Of a DNA stretch of 52,055 bases, positions 38,324 to 51,518 are shown in pieces. Within the stretch, counting starts at the first letter, position 1. Each line of letters opens with the position of its first letter. A program made the translations under genes and the position numbers. Below the pieces are notes generated by a model, which did not search any database, was not told the DNA's origin, and worked only from the letters and a program-made list of their open reading frames with translations. Location: contig VGVT01000017.1 of assembly GCA_016873935.1 (NCBI GenBank), forward strand, positions 1-52,055, read 5' to 3'. This DNA is from Betaproteobacteria bacterium (lineage in GTDB: Bacteria > Pseudomonadota > Gammaproteobacteria > Burkholderiales > Thiobacillaceae).

Positions 38324-38844
38324 CGATCCGCCTCCGCCAGCGTGACCCGCGTGAAGCGCATCTCCGAGGGCGCCACCACGGCCTGGGCGAAGTCCTGGTG
38401 CGCGGCCAGATAGGGCACCATCCTGTCGTCGTGGGCCGCCTGGGCGAGGTGCGCCTGCTCGTTGGCGGCCATGCGGGCATGATCTTCCTGGCGCGGCGCC
38501 ATGCTCCAGAGCCCCCAGGTGATGGCGGCGACGGTGGCGGCCGCGAGCCAAAGCACGGGTTGTCGAGTGACAGCCTTGGGCATGGGGGCCAGCAGCGTGG
38601 GTTCCTCCTCCAGGGCGGCCATCACGCGCCCGCGCAGTCGGGCTGAATCGTGGCCGAGGCCGCGCAGGGCGTCGCCGATGCGGCAATACTCGCTAAATTG
38701 CTCGCGTTGTGCAGCGTTCGCGACCACTTCGCGCAGCATCGCGCGCGCCGCGGCATCGTCGAGCTCGCCATCGAGCAGGGCGGATAAGCGGGTTTCGCGC
38801 GGCGGGGTGTCGGCCTGTGCCGCCAGGTTGTGCAGAGCTGTCAT
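38320..38844 (-). CDS. rseA: Anti-sigma-E factor RseA (MucA)
   Basis: 174 aa; AAGG precedes ATG 38844. Cytoplasmic sigma-binding domain (SALLDGELDDAAARAMLREV, YCRIGDALRG), one membrane segment (PVLWLAAATVAAITWGLW) at about residues 98-116, and a periplasmic tail. Two bases separate it from rpoE. Confidence 0.92.
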   Translation of the reverse strand: MTALHNLAAQADTPPRETRLSALLDGELDDAAARAMLREVVANAAQREQFSEYCRIGDALRGLGHDSARLRGRVMAALEEEPTLLAPMPKAVTRQPVLWLAAATVAAITWGLWSMAPRQEDHARMAANEQAHLAQAAHDDRMVPYLAAHQDFAQAVVAPSEMRFTRVTLAEADR

Positions 38845-38846
38845 GT

Positions 38847-39446
38847 TTACCACCTTCTGTCTTCCGGGGTGTCCAGGATGGGCCGCAGCTTCGCGGCGAT
38901 GGCCTCGCGCGCCCGGAAAATCCGGGACCGCACGGTACCGATGGGACAATCCATTGCCTCGGCAATTTCCTCGTAACTCATGCCTTCCATCTCGCGCAGG
39001 GTGATGGCCTGACGCAATTCCTCGGGCAGCGCATCCACCGCCTCGTTCACCGCAATGACCATTTGTTTCGACAGCAGTTCCGATTCAGGTGTGCCGATGT
39101 CCTTGACGACCAGACGCTCGTCCGGTTCGTCGTCCTCGTCCAGGGCCTGTTCCGACAGCGTCGGCATGGCCCGGCCGCGGCTGGCCAGATAGTTCTTCGC
39201 GGTATTCACGCCGATGCGGTAGAGCCAGGTGTAGAAGGCCGCGTCGCCGCGGAACTGGGGCAGCGCCCGGTAGGCCTTGATGAAGGTTTCCTGGGCGATG
39301 TCCTCGACCTCGTCGGGGTCGCGCACCATGCGCGACAGCAGACGCAGCAGCTTGCGCTGATACTTCTCCACAAGCAGGCCGAAAGCCTGCTTGTCGCCGG
39401 CGCGCACGCGCTCCACCAACTGGAGGTCGATTTCGCGGTCGCTCAT
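38847..39446 (-). CDS. rpoE: ECF sigma factor RpoE (sigma-E/AlgU)
   Basis: 199 aa. Region 2 ([37 protein letters not shown]) and region 4 ([40 protein letters not shown]). It is closest to the AlgU/RpoE group by sequence and by linkage to rseAB and degP. It is divergent from nadB across 137 bases; I could not define a convincing sigma-E autopromoter there. Confidence 0.95.
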   Translation of the reverse strand: MSDREIDLQLVERVRAGDKQAFGLLVEKYQRKLLRLLSRMVRDPDEVEDIAQETFIKAYRALPQFRGDAAFYTWLYRIGVNTAKNYLASRGRAMPTLSEQALDEDDEPDERLVVKDIGTPESELLSKQMVIAVNEAVDALPEELRQAITLREMEGMSYEEIAEAMDCPIGTVRSRIFRAREAIAAKLRPILDTPEDRRW

Positions 39447-39583
39447 GGGGTCGCTCGCATCCTGGTCACGTTGTTCCGCTTGCCCTGCTAGGCTTTATTC
39501 GCGGTCGCGAGTATAACTTCCCGCTCCGGGAGCTGCCGCGAAAGCGGGCCGGCTCCGCGCGCATTTCCCTGGTGCTTCCGTTC

Positions 39584-41149
39584 ATGTCCCATCACGACGT
39601 CCTCATCATCGGTTCCGGGCTCTCCGCCGCCACCCTGGCCCTGTCGCTGCCGGAGTCCCTGCGCGTGGTCGTGGCGACCAAGAAGCGGGCCGAGGACAGC
39701 TCCAGTTTCTGGGCGCAGGGCGGCATCGCCGCGGTCATGGGGCAGGACGACAGTTTCGACGAGCATGTGCGCGACACCCTGGTGGCCGGCGCCGGCCTGT
39801 GCGACGAAGCCGTGGTGCGCCACGTGGTGGAGTCTGCGCCGGCGGCGGTGCGCTGGCTGATCGGACAGGGCGCGCCGTTCGACATGGAGGGGGCGTCGTA
39901 TCACCTCACGCGGGAGGGCGGGCATTCGCATCGCCGCGTGCTGCACGCGGCCGACGCCACCGGACGGGCGGTGCAGGAGAGCCTGCTATCGCGCATGGCC
40001 GCGCGCCCCAACATCACCCTCTTGCGCCAGCACATCGCCGTGGATCTCATCACCGACCGCCGCCTGGGGCGGGATGGGCGCGCGGTGCACGGCGCCTACG
40101 TGCTGGATACCGCCTCGGGCCGCGTGGAGACCTTCCAGGCCGGGGCCACGGTCCTGGCCACCGGCGGCGCCGGCAAGGCCTTCCTGTACACCACCAATCC
40201 GGACACCGCCACCGGCGACGGCGTCGCCATGGCCTGGCGGGCGGGCTGCTGCGTGGCCAATCTGGAGTTCATCCAGTTCCATCCCACCTGTCTGTATCAC
40301 CCGCACGCGAAATCCTTCCTCATCACCGAGGCGATGCGCGGCGAGGGCGCGATCCTGCGCCTGCCGGACGGCAGCCGCTTCATGCCCGAGCACGACGAAC
40401 GCGGGGAACTCGCACCCAGGGATGTGGTGGCCCGCGCCATCGACTTCGAGATGAAGAAACGCGGCCTGGATTGCGTCTATCTCGACATCACGCACAAGCC
40501 CGCCAAATTCATCGTCGGCCATTTCCCCACCATTCACGCGCGCTGCCTGGAACTGGGCATCGACATCACGCGGGAGTGGATTCCGGTGGCGCCGGCCGCC
40601 CATTACACCTGCGGCGGCGTGCGCGTGGACCGGCACGGCCGCACCGACGCGGAACGTCTCTACGCCATTGGAGAAACCGCCTGCACCGGCCTGCACGGCG
40701 CCAATCGCCTGGCCAGCAATTCGCTGCTGGAATGCCTGGTGTACGGCCGCGCCGCGGCGGCGCACATCGCCGAACTGCCGGGTCGGCCGGCGGAAGCGCT
40801 GCCGGACTGGGACGAGAGCCGGGTGACGGACGCCGACGAGGAAATCGTCATCGCCCACAACTGGCATGAACTGCGCCGTTTCATGTGGGACTACGTCGGC
40901 ATCGTGCGCACCACCAAGCGCCTGGAGCGGGCTGCGCACCGCTTGCGGCTGCTCAACGAGGAAATCTCCGAGTACTACAGCAATTTCCGGGTGAGCAACG
41001 ACCTCGTCGAATTGCGCAACCTGGTGCTCACCGCCGACCTCATCGTGCGCTGCGCCCGCGCCCGCCACGAGAGCCGCGGGCTGCACAGCTCGCGCGACTA
41101 CCCGGACTTGTTGCCCGAGGCACGCGACACGCTGCTGAGTCCGGGCTAG
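39584..41149 (+). CDS. nadB: L-aspartate oxidase
   Basis: FAD enzyme making iminoaspartate for NAD synthesis. 521 aa from ATG 39584 ([15 protein letters not shown]); GTG 39572 is an alternative. FAD motif [11 protein letters not shown], substrate-side [23 protein letters not shown], and a C-terminal helical domain. Divergent linkage to rpoE is the standard arrangement. Its TAG overlaps the pepA TAG on the other strand. Confidence 0.95.
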   Translation: MSHHDVLIIGSGLSAATLALSLPESLRVVVATKKRAEDSSSFWAQGGIAAVMGQDDSFDEHVRDTLVAGAGLCDEAVVRHVVESAPAAVRWLIGQGAPFDMEGASYHLTREGGHSHRRVLHAADATGRAVQESLLSRMAARPNITLLRQHIAVDLITDRRLGRDGRAVHGAYVLDTASGRVETFQAGATVLATGGAGKAFLYTTNPDTATGDGVAMAWRAGCCVANLEFIQFHPTCLYHPHAKSFLITEAMRGEGAILRLPDGSRFMPEHDERGELAPRDVVARAIDFEMKKRGLDCVYLDITHKPAKFIVGHFPTIHARCLELGIDITREWIPVAPAAHYTCGGVRVDRHGRTDAERLYAIGETACTGLHGANRLASNSLLECLVYGRAAAAHIAELPGRPAEALPDWDESRVTDADEEIVIAHNWHELRRFMWDYVGIVRTTKRLERAAHRLRLLNEEISEYYSNFRVSNDLVELRNLVLTADLIVRCARARHESRGLHSSRDYPDLLPEARDTLLSPG

Positions 41150-42648
41150 CCGGCCGCGGTCCTGGCCGCCCTGGCCGCCAGGAAATGCACCAGCAGCGGC
41201 ACCGGCCGGCCGGTGCCGCCCTTGTCCTTGCCGGATTTCCAGGCGGTTCCGGCGATGTCCAGATGCGCCCAGTCGTACTTGCCCGTGAACTTGCCCAGGA
41301 ACGCGGCGGCGGTGATGGTGCCGCCGGGGCGGCCGCCGATGTTGGCCATGTCGGCGAAGTTGCTCTTCAGCTGTTCCGCGTATTCGTCCCACAGCGGCAA
41401 CTGCCAGCAGCGGTCATGCGACGACTCGCCGGCGTGGAGCAGTTCCCGCGCCAGTGCGTCGTTGTTCGCCAGCAGGCCGCTGGCCACATGGCCCAGGGCA
41501 ATGACGCAGGCGCCGGTGAGGGTGGCGATGTCCACCACGCAGGCGGGCTCCAGCCTTTCGGCGTAGGTGAGGGCGTCGCACAGGATGAGACGGCCCTCGG
41601 CATCGGTGTTGAGCACCTCGATGGTCTGCCCGGACATGGAGGTGACCACGTCGCCCGGCTTGTTGGCGCGCCCCGAGGGCAGGTTCTCGCAGGTCGGGAT
41701 GAGGCCCGTCACGTTGAGCGGCAGCTTCAGCTCGGCCGCTGCACGCAGGGCACCCAGCACCGAGGCGGCGCCGCACATGTCGTATTTCATTTCATCCATC
41801 TCGGCGGCCGGCTTGATGGATATGCCGCCCGAATCGAAGGTGATGCCCTTGCCTACCAGCACCACGGGCTTGTCCTTTTTCCCTCCACCCCGGTAATCCA
41901 GGACGATGAAGCGCGGCGGTTCGTCGCTGCCCTTGGCGACGGAAAGGAAGGAGCCCATGCCGAGCTTCTCGATCTCCGGACCTTCCAGCACGCGGATGCC
42001 GATGCCCATTTCCTTCGCCATGGCTTTGGCCTGTTCGGCCAGGTAGGTGGGTGTGCAGACGTTGCCGGGCAGGTTGCCAAGATCCTTGGCCAGATTCATG
42101 CCGGCGGCGATGGCCGTGCCGCGCGCGGCGGCGGCTTCGCCGATGACCAGTTCGCCGCGGCGCGGCACGGCCATGGTCAGCTTGCGCAAGGTCTTGCGGG
42201 CCGCCTCGGGCTTGCTCTTGAGCCGGTCGAAGCGGTACACGGCCTCCTCGGCGACGATGACGGCTTGTTCGACATTCCAGGCCAGGTCGCGTTTGCGCAC
42301 CGGCAGTTCGGTCAGATACAGGGTGGCCTCGGCGATGCCCAGGCCGGCCAGGGTCTTGATGGTGTCGCGCACGGCGTCACGGTAGGCCCGCTCGCGGAAT
42401 TCCCGTTCCTTGCCTAATCCCACCAGCAGGACGCGCTCGCAGAGCAGGCCGGGCACGTTGTGCAGCAGCAGCGAAGCACCCGGCTTGCCGTCCATGTCGC
42501 CGCGCCGGAGAATGTCGGCCAGATAACCCCCCGACGCGGTGTCCAGAATCTCCGCGGCGAAGCTCGGCTTGCGATGTTCGAAGACGCCCACGACCACGCA
42601 TGCGCTACGCTGTTTTTCCGGACTGCCGCTCTTGATGCCGATTTCCAT
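41146..42648 (-). CDS. pepA: Leucyl aminopeptidase
   Basis: Two-metal cytosolic aminopeptidase of family M17, 500 aa, AGGAG before ATG 42648. Active-site motifs: [16 protein letters not shown] (Lys and Asp metal ligands) and [14 protein letters not shown]. In E. coli PepA also binds DNA. Divergent from lptF, as in other Betaproteobacteria. Confidence 0.95.
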   Translation of the reverse strand: MEIGIKSGSPEKQRSACVVVGVFEHRKPSFAAEILDTASGGYLADILRRGDMDGKPGASLLLHNVPGLLCERVLLVGLGKEREFRERAYRDAVRDTIKTLAGLGIAEATLYLTELPVRKRDLAWNVEQAVIVAEEAVYRFDRLKSKPEAARKTLRKLTMAVPRRGELVIGEAAAARGTAIAAGMNLAKDLGNLPGNVCTPTYLAEQAKAMAKEMGIGIRVLEGPEIEKLGMGSFLSVAKGSDEPPRFIVLDYRGGGKKDKPVVLVGKGITFDSGGISIKPAAEMDEMKYDMCGAASVLGALRAAAELKLPLNVTGLIPTCENLPSGRANKPGDVVTSMSGQTIEVLNTDAEGRLILCDALTYAERLEPACVVDIATLTGACVIALGHVASGLLANNDALARELLHAGESSHDRCWQLPLWDEYAEQLKSNFADMANIGGRPGGTITAAAFLGKFTGKYDWAHLDIAGTAWKSGKDKGGTGRPVPLLVHFLAARAARTAAG

Positions 42649-42750
42649 GTGAACTCCTGAAATGCTTGCTCGAACCTTGTTCTCCGCGCGGTCGATGCAG
42701 ACCGCATCCGTACCGGATTATCCGCAGCCCGGTCGGCGCTAGTCAAAAAC

Positions 42751-43821
42751 ATGCAGCGCTACGAACGCGCCGTCACCCGCGAAATGGTCGCCAGCGCCGC
42801 CATGGCCTTCGCCGCCATGAGCGCCATCATGGTGGTGGTGCTGCTGGTGCGCGTGCTGGGCAAAGCGGCTCTGGGCGACATCGCTGGCGAGGCGGTGCTG
42901 CCGATGCTGGGCTTCGGATTTCTGCGCTTTCTGCCGGTGTTGTTGTCCCTTTCCCTGTTCATCGGCGTCTTCGTATGTCTTACCCGGCTCTGGCGCGACA
43001 GCGAGGCGGTGATCTGGATGAACGGCGGTGTCGGCCCCCTGGGCTGGATTCGGCCGGTGTTGCGCTTTTGCCTGCCGGTGGTGCTGATCATCGCCCTGGT
43101 CAGCCTGGAAGGCGTGCCCTGGGGGGTGCGCATGCAGGCCGAGTACGAACAGGTTCTGCAAGCGCGGGAACAGGTCACCACCCTCACCCCGGGCGTCTTC
43201 GTCGAAGACAGGCAGGGCCGCCGCGTGGTGTTCGTCGAACGTCTGGACTCCGACCGCGGGCGGGTCGGCAACGTTTTCATCCATTCCCAGGATCGCGGCC
43301 GCATGGGGGTGACCGTGGCCCGCCAGGGCAACGTCCAGAGCATGGAGAACGGCGACAGCTTCCTCGTGCTGGAGCAGGGCAAGCGCTACGAGGGTGTGCC
43401 CGGCGAGGCCGATTTCTGGATGGTGGCCTATGAACGCTATGGCCTGCGCATCCCGCCCCAGGAGGTGATCGAGCGCGGAACGCTGCCGCGCATGATGGGC
43501 GTCGCCCAGTTATGGCAGAACCCGGTTCCACGCCACATGGGGGAGTGGGTGTCGCGTCTGGGCTATCCCCTCATCGCCCTGATCCTGTGCGTGCTGGCGA
43601 TCCCCCTCAGTTACGTGAATCCGCGTGCGGGCCGCTCCCTCAACGTGGTGTTCGCCATTCTTATTTATGCCGCCTATGCCAACGTGGTCGGTCTGTCGCA
43701 GGGCTGGGTGTCGCGCTCGGTCATGAGCGCAGGCCAGAGCCTGGTCCTGGTGCACGGTGCCATGTTGCTTCTGGTGGCGGCTTTCTTCTGGTATCGGTTC
43801 AAGGGGCCCTGGGCGAAATGA
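42751..43821 (+). CDS. lptF: LPS export ABC permease LptF
   Basis: 356 aa; YjgP/YjgQ fold with six membrane segments around a periplasmic beta-jellyroll (about 130-260: TLTPGVFVEDRQGRRVVFVE). Works with LptG and LptB (20902-21624) to extract LPS. No ribosome binding site visible at the ATG. Overlaps lptG by four bases (ATGA). Confidence 0.93.
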   Translation: MQRYERAVTREMVASAAMAFAAMSAIMVVVLLVRVLGKAALGDIAGEAVLPMLGFGFLRFLPVLLSLSLFIGVFVCLTRLWRDSEAVIWMNGGVGPLGWIRPVLRFCLPVVLIIALVSLEGVPWGVRMQAEYEQVLQAREQVTTLTPGVFVEDRQGRRVVFVERLDSDRGRVGNVFIHSQDRGRMGVTVARQGNVQSMENGDSFLVLEQGKRYEGVPGEADFWMVAYERYGLRIPPQEVIERGTLPRMMGVAQLWQNPVPRHMGEWVSRLGYPLIALILCVLAIPLSYVNPRAGRSLNVVFAILIYAAYANVVGLSQGWVSRSVMSAGQSLVLVHGAMLLLVAAFFWYRFKGPWAK

Positions 43822-44891
43822 GCACCCTGTTTCGCTATGTGACGCGGGAAATCCTGGCTTCCACGGTGGTCGCCCTGCTCGCCCTGACCGCCCTGTTCAC
43901 CTTTTTCGATTTCATCGCCGAGCTGAAGGACGCCCATACCGAGACCTACACGCCGGTCACGGCCACCCTGTATGTGGTCATGAACATTCCCGGGCAGATC
44001 TACGAACTGCTGCCCATCGCCATGCTGGTGGGCGCCCTGTTTGCCTGGAACCGGATGGCGCTGGCGTCCGAATTCACCGTCATGCGGGCTTCCGGCCTGG
44101 CCACGCCGCGCCTCGCCCTCTGGATGGTGTGGCTGGGCCTGTTGCTGGGAACGGCCACCCTACTGTTTGGTGAGTTCGTTACGCCTCATGCCGACCGCGC
44201 CGCGCAACAGGTGAAGGTGCGCGCGACCAAGGGTGTAGTCGCGCAGGATTTCCGCACCGGCCTGTGGGCCAAGGATGGCCGCACCTTCATCAACATCCGG
44301 GAAATTTCCCCTGATGCCGTCCTGGTAGGGGTCCGTCTGTTCGAGTTCGACGAGGATTTTCGCCTGCGCGTCCTGCGCCAGGCGGAGCGCGCAAATTGGC
44401 GGGACGGCCACTGGATGCTGCAGGGGGTGTCGCAGACCGTCATCGGCGAGCGCAGCACCCGCACGGCGCTGGAGCCGGATCAACGCTGGGACAGTGCAGT
44501 GACCCCGGATCTGCTGACGGTCCTGATGGTGGTGCCGCAGAAAATGTCCATCACCGCCCTGCACGCCTACGTCGGCCATCTCGACGAGAACAAGCAGGAC
44601 GCCGAACGTTATCGCATCGCGCTGTGGGGCAAGCTGGCCTACCCGCTGGCGGCGCCGGCCATGTTGCTGCTGGCCCTGGCCTTCGCTTTCCGCCCGCCCC
44701 GCGTGGGCGGCGCCGGCGGCCGCCTGCTCACGGGCATCCTGATCGGACTGGGTTTCCACCTCGCCAATCGCATGGCGGCCCAGGTCGCACAACTGCAGGG
44801 CTGGCCGGCGCCGGCGGTCGCGCTGACCCCCATCCTTACCTTCACCCTGGCCGCGGTGCTGGCGGTGTGGTGGGTGGAAAGACGGGTTTAG
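43818..44891 (+). CDS. lptG: LPS export ABC permease LptG
   Basis: 357 aa, start 43818 inside the lptF stop. Six membrane segments and a periplasmic domain (VVAQDFRTGLWAKDGRTFIN, LRVLRQAERANW), the partner of LptF. Its TAG overlaps the TAA of the convergent RDD gene. Confidence 0.94.
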   Translation: MSTLFRYVTREILASTVVALLALTALFTFFDFIAELKDAHTETYTPVTATLYVVMNIPGQIYELLPIAMLVGALFAWNRMALASEFTVMRASGLATPRLALWMVWLGLLLGTATLLFGEFVTPHADRAAQQVKVRATKGVVAQDFRTGLWAKDGRTFINIREISPDAVLVGVRLFEFDEDFRLRVLRQAERANWRDGHWMLQGVSQTVIGERSTRTALEPDQRWDSAVTPDLLTVLMVVPQKMSITALHAYVGHLDENKQDAERYRIALWGKLAYPLAAPAMLLLALAFAFRPPRVGGAGGRLLTGILIGLGFHLANRMAAQVAQLQGWPAPAVALTPILTFTLAAVLAVWWVERRV

Positions 44892-45316
44892 GCGCGCAGC
44901 AGGCGGGTGCCGGCCAGGCGATCCTGAAGGAACTGACGGTCGCGGGTGAACCAGGCCGCCCACCAGCCGATCCCCAGCAGCAGCAGGTTCAGCCCGGCGA
45001 ACAGGAAGCGCGTCCAGGCCTGGCGCCAAGTCGGCGGGCCTCCCCTAGCCGATTCGATGCGGATGTGCCAGGTCTTCATCGCCAGGGTCTGGCCCTTGTG
45101 CCAGAACAGCGCGAAATAGAACCCGGCGACGAGGAACACGTAGACGCGCAGCAGAATGACCATCGCTTCGTGCGGCAGGCCCGTGCCGAGGGCCGCCAGC
45201 GGCAACGCCGCAAGCAGGCACACGGCCGTCAGCAGAAAGGCGTCGTAGAGGGCGCTGGCCAGGCGACGCGGCACGCCGGGCACGGCGGCACACGCATCCG
45301 CGTCGATCGACATCAT
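44888..45316 (-). CDS. RDD family membrane protein
   Basis: 142 aa. VPRRLASALYDAFLL carries the Arg and Asp of the RDD motif; three membrane segments; ALFWHKGQTLAMKTWHIRI and a final DRLAGTRLL. Function unknown; possibly a small transporter. Start overlaps the DUF3106 stop (ATGA), so it belongs to the sigma-factor operon. Confidence 0.88.
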   Translation of the reverse strand: MMSIDADACAAVPGVPRRLASALYDAFLLTAVCLLAALPLAALGTGLPHEAMVILLRVYVFLVAGFYFALFWHKGQTLAMKTWHIRIESARGGPPTWRQAWTRFLFAGLNLLLLGIGWWAAWFTRDRQFLQDRLAGTRLLRA

Positions 45317-45687
45317 CGGCGCGGCGAATCGGTTTCGGCCCAAAGCCGTTTCACCTCTTCCTGTTCGCGCGCCGGCAATTCGCTCAGCTTGCGGTAATTC
45401 TCCCGCGCCCGCTCGCGTTGCTCGCGCGTCAACTGGGTCCAGGGGCGCAGGCGGGAATAGAACACGTCTTGCTGCGCGGCGGACAGGCGCGAGAATTCGC
45501 GTGCGAGCTGGCGCAGCTTCAGGCGTTGCTCGGCGGGAAGCTGGTTCCAGTCATAGGCGATGGGAGCGAGCGCCGTGCGCTCCTGTACCGAGAGTTGCTC
45601 CCAGGTGGGTGCCTCCGCAGCCCGCGCAAGGATTGACGCGCAGGCGCAGGCGAGGGCCAGGATCAGCGCCGGTAGCCTTGCAGCCAT
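45313..45687 (-). CDS. DUF3106 exported protein
   Basis: 124 aa with a signal peptide (LPALILALACACASILARA) and repeated amphipathic units of the form LSVQERTALAPIAYDW, LPAEQRLKLRQLAREF and LTREQRERARENYRKL. This Glu/Arg helical pattern resembles metal- or stress-sensing CpxP/ZraP-like periplasmic proteins. It overlaps the DUF3619 gene by 25 bases. Role unknown. Confidence 0.85.
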   Translation of the reverse strand: MAARLPALILALACACASILARAAEAPTWEQLSVQERTALAPIAYDWNQLPAEQRLKLRQLAREFSRLSAAQQDVFYSRLRPWTQLTREQRERARENYRKLSELPAREQEEVKRLWAETDSPRR

Positions 45688-46010
45688 GGCGCGAAAACGC
45701 GGTCGGCATAGATCCCGGGCGGCAGTTCGCCGGTCAACAGCAGCAGGTCGGTTTCCACGCCGCTGGTGAGTTCCTGCTGGCGCATATAGGCCCAACCCGC
45801 GAACAGCAGGAGGATTACCAGCAAAGCGGCGATCCATACGTGCCGCAGGGGCCACGCCAGGGTGCCGCTGCCGTCGCGGATGGGGGCGTCGGCATGCGTC
45901 AGGGCATGGTGACGCAGCGCACTCAGGCGAGCGATGGTGGCGGCATCCAGCTCGCGTGTGCCGCGATGCAACGCACGGGTTACAGAGCCGATGATTTCCT
46001 GCTCGTTCAC
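45663..46010 (-). CDS. DUF3619 membrane protein, likely anti-sigma
   Basis: 115 aa, a cytoplasmic N-terminus ([17 protein letters not shown]), one membrane segment (VWIAALLVILLLFAGWAYM) and a short periplasmic tail. It overlaps the sigma gene by four bases. Position and topology suggest it holds that sigma factor at the membrane; this is inference. Confidence 0.82.
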   Translation of the reverse strand: MNEQEIIGSVTRALHRGTRELDAATIARLSALRHHALTHADAPIRDGSGTLAWPLRHVWIAALLVILLLFAGWAYMRQQELTSGVETDLLLLTGELPPGIYADRVFAPWLQGYRR

Positions 46011-46570
46011 GGTGAGATACCTTTATTTTTCAGCTTTTCAGCCAGAGCGGCGACGGCGCGGAAACAGTGCGTCTTCACGCTACCCTCGCTGCAACCCATG
46101 GCTTCGGCGGTCTCCGCCACATCGAGTTCCTCCCAATAACGTAACAGAAACGCCTCGCGTTGACGCGCCGGCAGTTCCGATATGGCCGCCTCGATGATCG
46201 CCAGCTCCTCGTTGCCCGAGGAACGTTGTTCCGGTCCGTCCCGCTGCGGTGATTCCAGGTGGCCGGCGAGGGATTCCAGGGTTTCCCCGGGTTCGTCGTC
46301 CTTGTCGCGCAGGGGCGAGACCAGGCGCACCCAGAAATCGCGCACGCGGGCACGACGGAAATGGTCGTGGATGGCGTTGCGCAGGATGCGCTGGAACAGC
46401 AGTGGCAACTGTTCCGCAGGCTTCTCGCGGTAACGTTCGACCAGGCTGAACATGGCGTTCTGCACGATGTCCAGGGCATGATGGTGATCCCGCACGGCGT
46501 ATACCGCCTGCTTGAAGGCGCGGCGCTCGGCGCCGGCGAGGAAGGCATCGATCTCCTGGGGGGAAGCCAC
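46007..46570 (-). CDS. ECF-type RNA polymerase sigma factor
   Basis: 187 aa. Region 2 ([39 protein letters not shown]) and region 4 ([40 protein letters not shown]). Distinct from rpoE at 38847. The operon sigma-DUF3619-DUF3106-RDD is conserved among Betaproteobacteria; its regulon is not known to me. Divergent from rplU. Confidence 0.9.
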   Translation of the reverse strand: MASPQEIDAFLAGAERRAFKQAVYAVRDHHHALDIVQNAMFSLVERYREKPAEQLPLLFQRILRNAIHDHFRRARVRDFWVRLVSPLRDKDDEPGETLESLAGHLESPQRDGPEQRSSGNEELAIIEAAISELPARQREAFLLRYWEELDVAETAEAMGCSEGSVKTHCFRAVAALAEKLKNKGISP

Positions 46571-46632
46571 GCGTGTTTCCGGAGTTGCGGCCCCGCCACT
46601 ATAGCAATTCGTCGCGCGGGTAGCTCTTTGAT

Positions 46633-46661
46633 TTGCAATGGGATGGGGTTTCCGCTAACAT
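46633..46661 (+). promoter_or_regulatory. Promoter of rplU-rpmA
   Basis: -35 TTGCAA (46633-46638), 17-base spacer, -10 TAACAT (46656-46661). Predicted start about 30 bases before the rplU ATG. Confidence 0.7.
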
Positions 46662-46699
46662 GCCGCGTTTTCCGGATCGACCCAGTTTTGGAGACAGGC

Positions 46700-47014
46700 A
46701 TGTACGCGGTGATCAAGACCGGTGGCAAGCAATACAAGGTGGCCGCTGGCGGCAAACTTAAAGTGGAAAGCCTTCCCGTGGAAGTGGGCGGCGAGGTGGA
46801 AATCAAGGACGTCCTGATGGTGGCCGACGGTGCCGACGTCAAGGTGGGCACCCCCATGCTGGCTGGCGCCTCCGTGAAGGCCACGGTGCTCTCCCATGGC
46901 CGTCACGACAAGGTGATGATTTTCAAGATGCGCCGCCGCAAGCACTACCGCAAGACCCAGGGGCATCGTCAGAACTACACGGAAATCCGCATCGACGGCA
47001 TCGCCGTTGCGTAA
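46700..47014 (+). CDS. rplU: 50S ribosomal protein L21
   Basis: 104 aa, GGAGA before the [17 protein letters not shown] and the basic C-terminal [16 protein letters not shown] are invariant L21 features; binds 23S rRNA with L20. First gene of rplU-rpmA. Confidence 0.97.
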   Translation: MYAVIKTGGKQYKVAAGGKLKVESLPVEVGGEVEIKDVLMVADGADVKVGTPMLAGASVKATVLSHGRHDKVMIFKMRRRKHYRKTQGHRQNYTEIRIDGIAVA

Positions 47015-49560
<2,546 letters not shown>

Positions 49561-49604
49561 GATCGCATTCCCCCTTTTGTCAAGGCGGGCGCGGCGGGAA
49601 AGCC

Positions 49605-50534
49605 TCAATCCACCAGCGCCCTCGGCAACGGGAAGTTCACGTTTTCCTCGATGCCCGCCAGCGGCACCACGGCACTGGCGCCCAGTTCCCGCAGTCGGGC
49701 GACCACCCCTTCGACCAGCACCTCCGGCGCGGAAGCCCCGGCGGTGACGCCGATACGGGACTTACCCGCGAACCAGGCCTCCTGCAACTGCCCGGCGTTG
49801 TCGACCATGTAGGCGTCGAGCCCCATGTTGCGGGCCACTTCCCGCAAGCGGTTGGAGTTGGAGGAATTGGGCGAGCCCACCACGATGACCAGGTCGCATT
49901 CGGCGGCGAGCTTCTTCACCGCGTCCTGGCGGTTCTGGGTGGCGTAGCAGATGTCGTCCTTCTTGGGCCCGCGGATGTGGGGGAAGCGGGCCTTGAGGGC
50001 CTCCACCATGCGCGCCGCGTCGTCCACCGACAAGGTGGTCTGGGTGACGTAGGCGAGCTTCTCCGGGTCGGCGACGTGGAGCTTGGCCACATCCGCGATG
50101 CCGTCGACCAGATACATGCCGGACTCGGATTGGCCCATGGTGCCTTCCACCTCCGGATGGCCCTTGTGGCCGATCATGATGATTTCCAGGCCCGCCTCCC
50201 GCATTTTCTTCACTTCCACGTGCACCTTGGTGACCAGGGGGCAGGTGGCGTCGAATACCCGCAGACCCCGCTCTTCGGCTTCCTTGCGCACCGACAGGGG
50301 CACGCCGTGGGCGCTGTAGATGAGGGTGGAGCCGCGGGGGACCTCGTTCATGGCCTCGATGAAGACGGCGCCCTTGGCTTTCAGGTCATCCACCACGAAC
50401 TTGTTGTGCACCACCTCGTGGCGCACATAGATGGGGGCGCCGAACTTCTTCAGGGCCTGTTCGACGATGGCGATGGCGCGGTCGACGCCGGCGCAGAAGC
50501 CGCGCGGATTGGCGAGGAGGATGGTGGGTTGCAT
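49605..50534 (-). CDS. ispH: 4-Hydroxy-3-methylbut-2-enyl diphosphate reductase
   Basis: Last step of the MEP isoprenoid pathway, an iron-sulfur enzyme. 309 aa from ATG 50534 ([20 protein letters not shown]). The cluster cysteines lie in GFCAGVDRA (C14), DATCPLV and [21 protein letters not shown] binds substrate. Four bases after fkpB. Confidence 0.96.
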   Translation of the reverse strand: MQPTILLANPRGFCAGVDRAIAIVEQALKKFGAPIYVRHEVVHNKFVVDDLKAKGAVFIEAMNEVPRGSTLIYSAHGVPLSVRKEAEERGLRVFDATCPLVTKVHVEVKKMREAGLEIIMIGHKGHPEVEGTMGQSESGMYLVDGIADVAKLHVADPEKLAYVTQTTLSVDDAARMVEALKARFPHIRGPKKDDICYATQNRQDAVKKLAAECDLVIVVGSPNSSNSNRLREVARNMGLDAYMVDNAGQLQEAWFAGKSRIGVTAGASAPEVLVEGVVARLRELGASAVVPLAGIEENVNFPLPRALVD

Positions 50535-50538
50535 GGGA

Positions 50539-50970
50539 TCACTCGACAGCAAGAATCTTCACCTCGAACTCCACCGGCAGGCCGGCGAGGGGATGGTTGA
50601 AATCCACGGTCACGGTCTCGTCGCCGATGGCACGCAGGATGCCGTGCATGGACTGGCCGTTGGGCAGGTCGAAGGCCATTTGCAGGCCTTCGCACAATTC
50701 GCTTTGCGGCGGGAAGTCGGCGCGGGGCAGGGCGTGCACCAGGGCGGGGTCGTGCAGGCCGAAGGCTTCGCGGGCATCGAGTTGCCAGCTACGGTGGTCG
50801 CCTGGCCGTAGGTCCAGCAGCAGGATCTCCAGACGGCCGTCCATTTCGCCACGGCCCAGGCTGAAGGTCTCCGGCTCGTCGTCGGCGAAGGTATCGACGA
50901 TGTCCTCGCCCGCGCAGGCCAGGCGGTAATGCAGGGTGACCCGGGCGCCGGGGCGGATGCCGTCGCTCAC
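50539..50970 (-). CDS. fkpB: FKBP-type peptidyl-prolyl isomerase FkpB
   Basis: 143 aa SlpA/FkpB form: [18 protein letters not shown], the core [20 protein letters not shown] and the inserted flap ([20 protein letters not shown]). Always placed between lspA and ispH in this operon. Cytosolic proline isomerase and chaperone. Confidence 0.93.
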   Translation of the reverse strand: MSDGIRPGARVTLHYRLACAGEDIVDTFADDEPETFSLGRGEMDGRLEILLLDLRPGDHRSWQLDAREAFGLHDPALVHALPRADFPPQSELCEGLQMAFDLPNGQSMHGILRAIGDETVTVDFNHPLAGLPVEFEVKILAVE

Positions 50971-51518
50971 GCCTTGTCCGTCTTGCGGAAGCTGTCCAGC
51001 ACAAGCAGTACCGCGCCCACGCTGATGCCCGAGTCGGCCACGTTGAAGGCGGGGAAGTGCCAGCCGACCAGGTGGAAATCCAGGAAGTCGATGACGTGGC
51101 CGTACAGGGCCCGGTCGATGACGTTGCCCACTGCGCCGCCCAGGATCAGGGCCAGGGCCAGGCAGAACAGGGGCTGCCCCCTTGTCTTGCGCAGCAGGTA
51201 CAGAATGAAGACGGCAGCCACAAGGCCCACCGCCATGAAAAACCCCCGCTGCCAGCCGGGCTGGTCGGCGAGCAGGGAAAAGGCGGCGCCTGGGTTGTGG
51301 ACGTGGACCAGGTTGAAGAAGCCGGTGAGGCGAATGACGTCCTGGTAGGCGGCGAGGTGGTGCATCACGACCACTTTGCTGATCTGGTCCAAGACCAGCA
51401 CCAGGGCCGCGAGCCAGAGCCAGGCGAGGCCGCTTTTCCCCTCGCCCTCTCCCCCAGCTCCTCCCGCGCCCGCGGGGGAGAGGTGTTCAGGCGTGTTCAC
51501 GTTGCTCGCCCTCGCCAT
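50967..51518 (-). CDS. lspA: Lipoprotein signal peptidase
   Basis: Aspartyl protease removing signal peptides of lipidated prolipoproteins (such as the one at 11860). Four membrane segments; catalytic Asp residues in [10 protein letters not shown] and [12 protein letters not shown] 51518 gives 183 aa; GTG 51500, with GAGGGCGAG upstream, is a credible shorter start. Both overlap the ileS end. Confidence 0.94.
   Translation of the reverse strand: MARASNVNTPEHLSPAGAGGAGGEGEGKSGLAWLWLAALVLVLDQISKVVVMHHLAAYQDVIRLTGFFNLVHVHNPGAAFSLLADQPGWQRGFFMAVGLVAAVFILYLLRKTRGQPLFCLALALILGGAVGNVIDRALYGHVIDFLDFHLVGWHFPAFNVADSGISVGAVLLVLDSFRKTDKA

Noticed and set aside
39447-39583. Sigma-E autopromoter before rpoE
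   Set aside because: GGAAGTT resembles the GGAACTT box but no matching -10 lies at the right distance.
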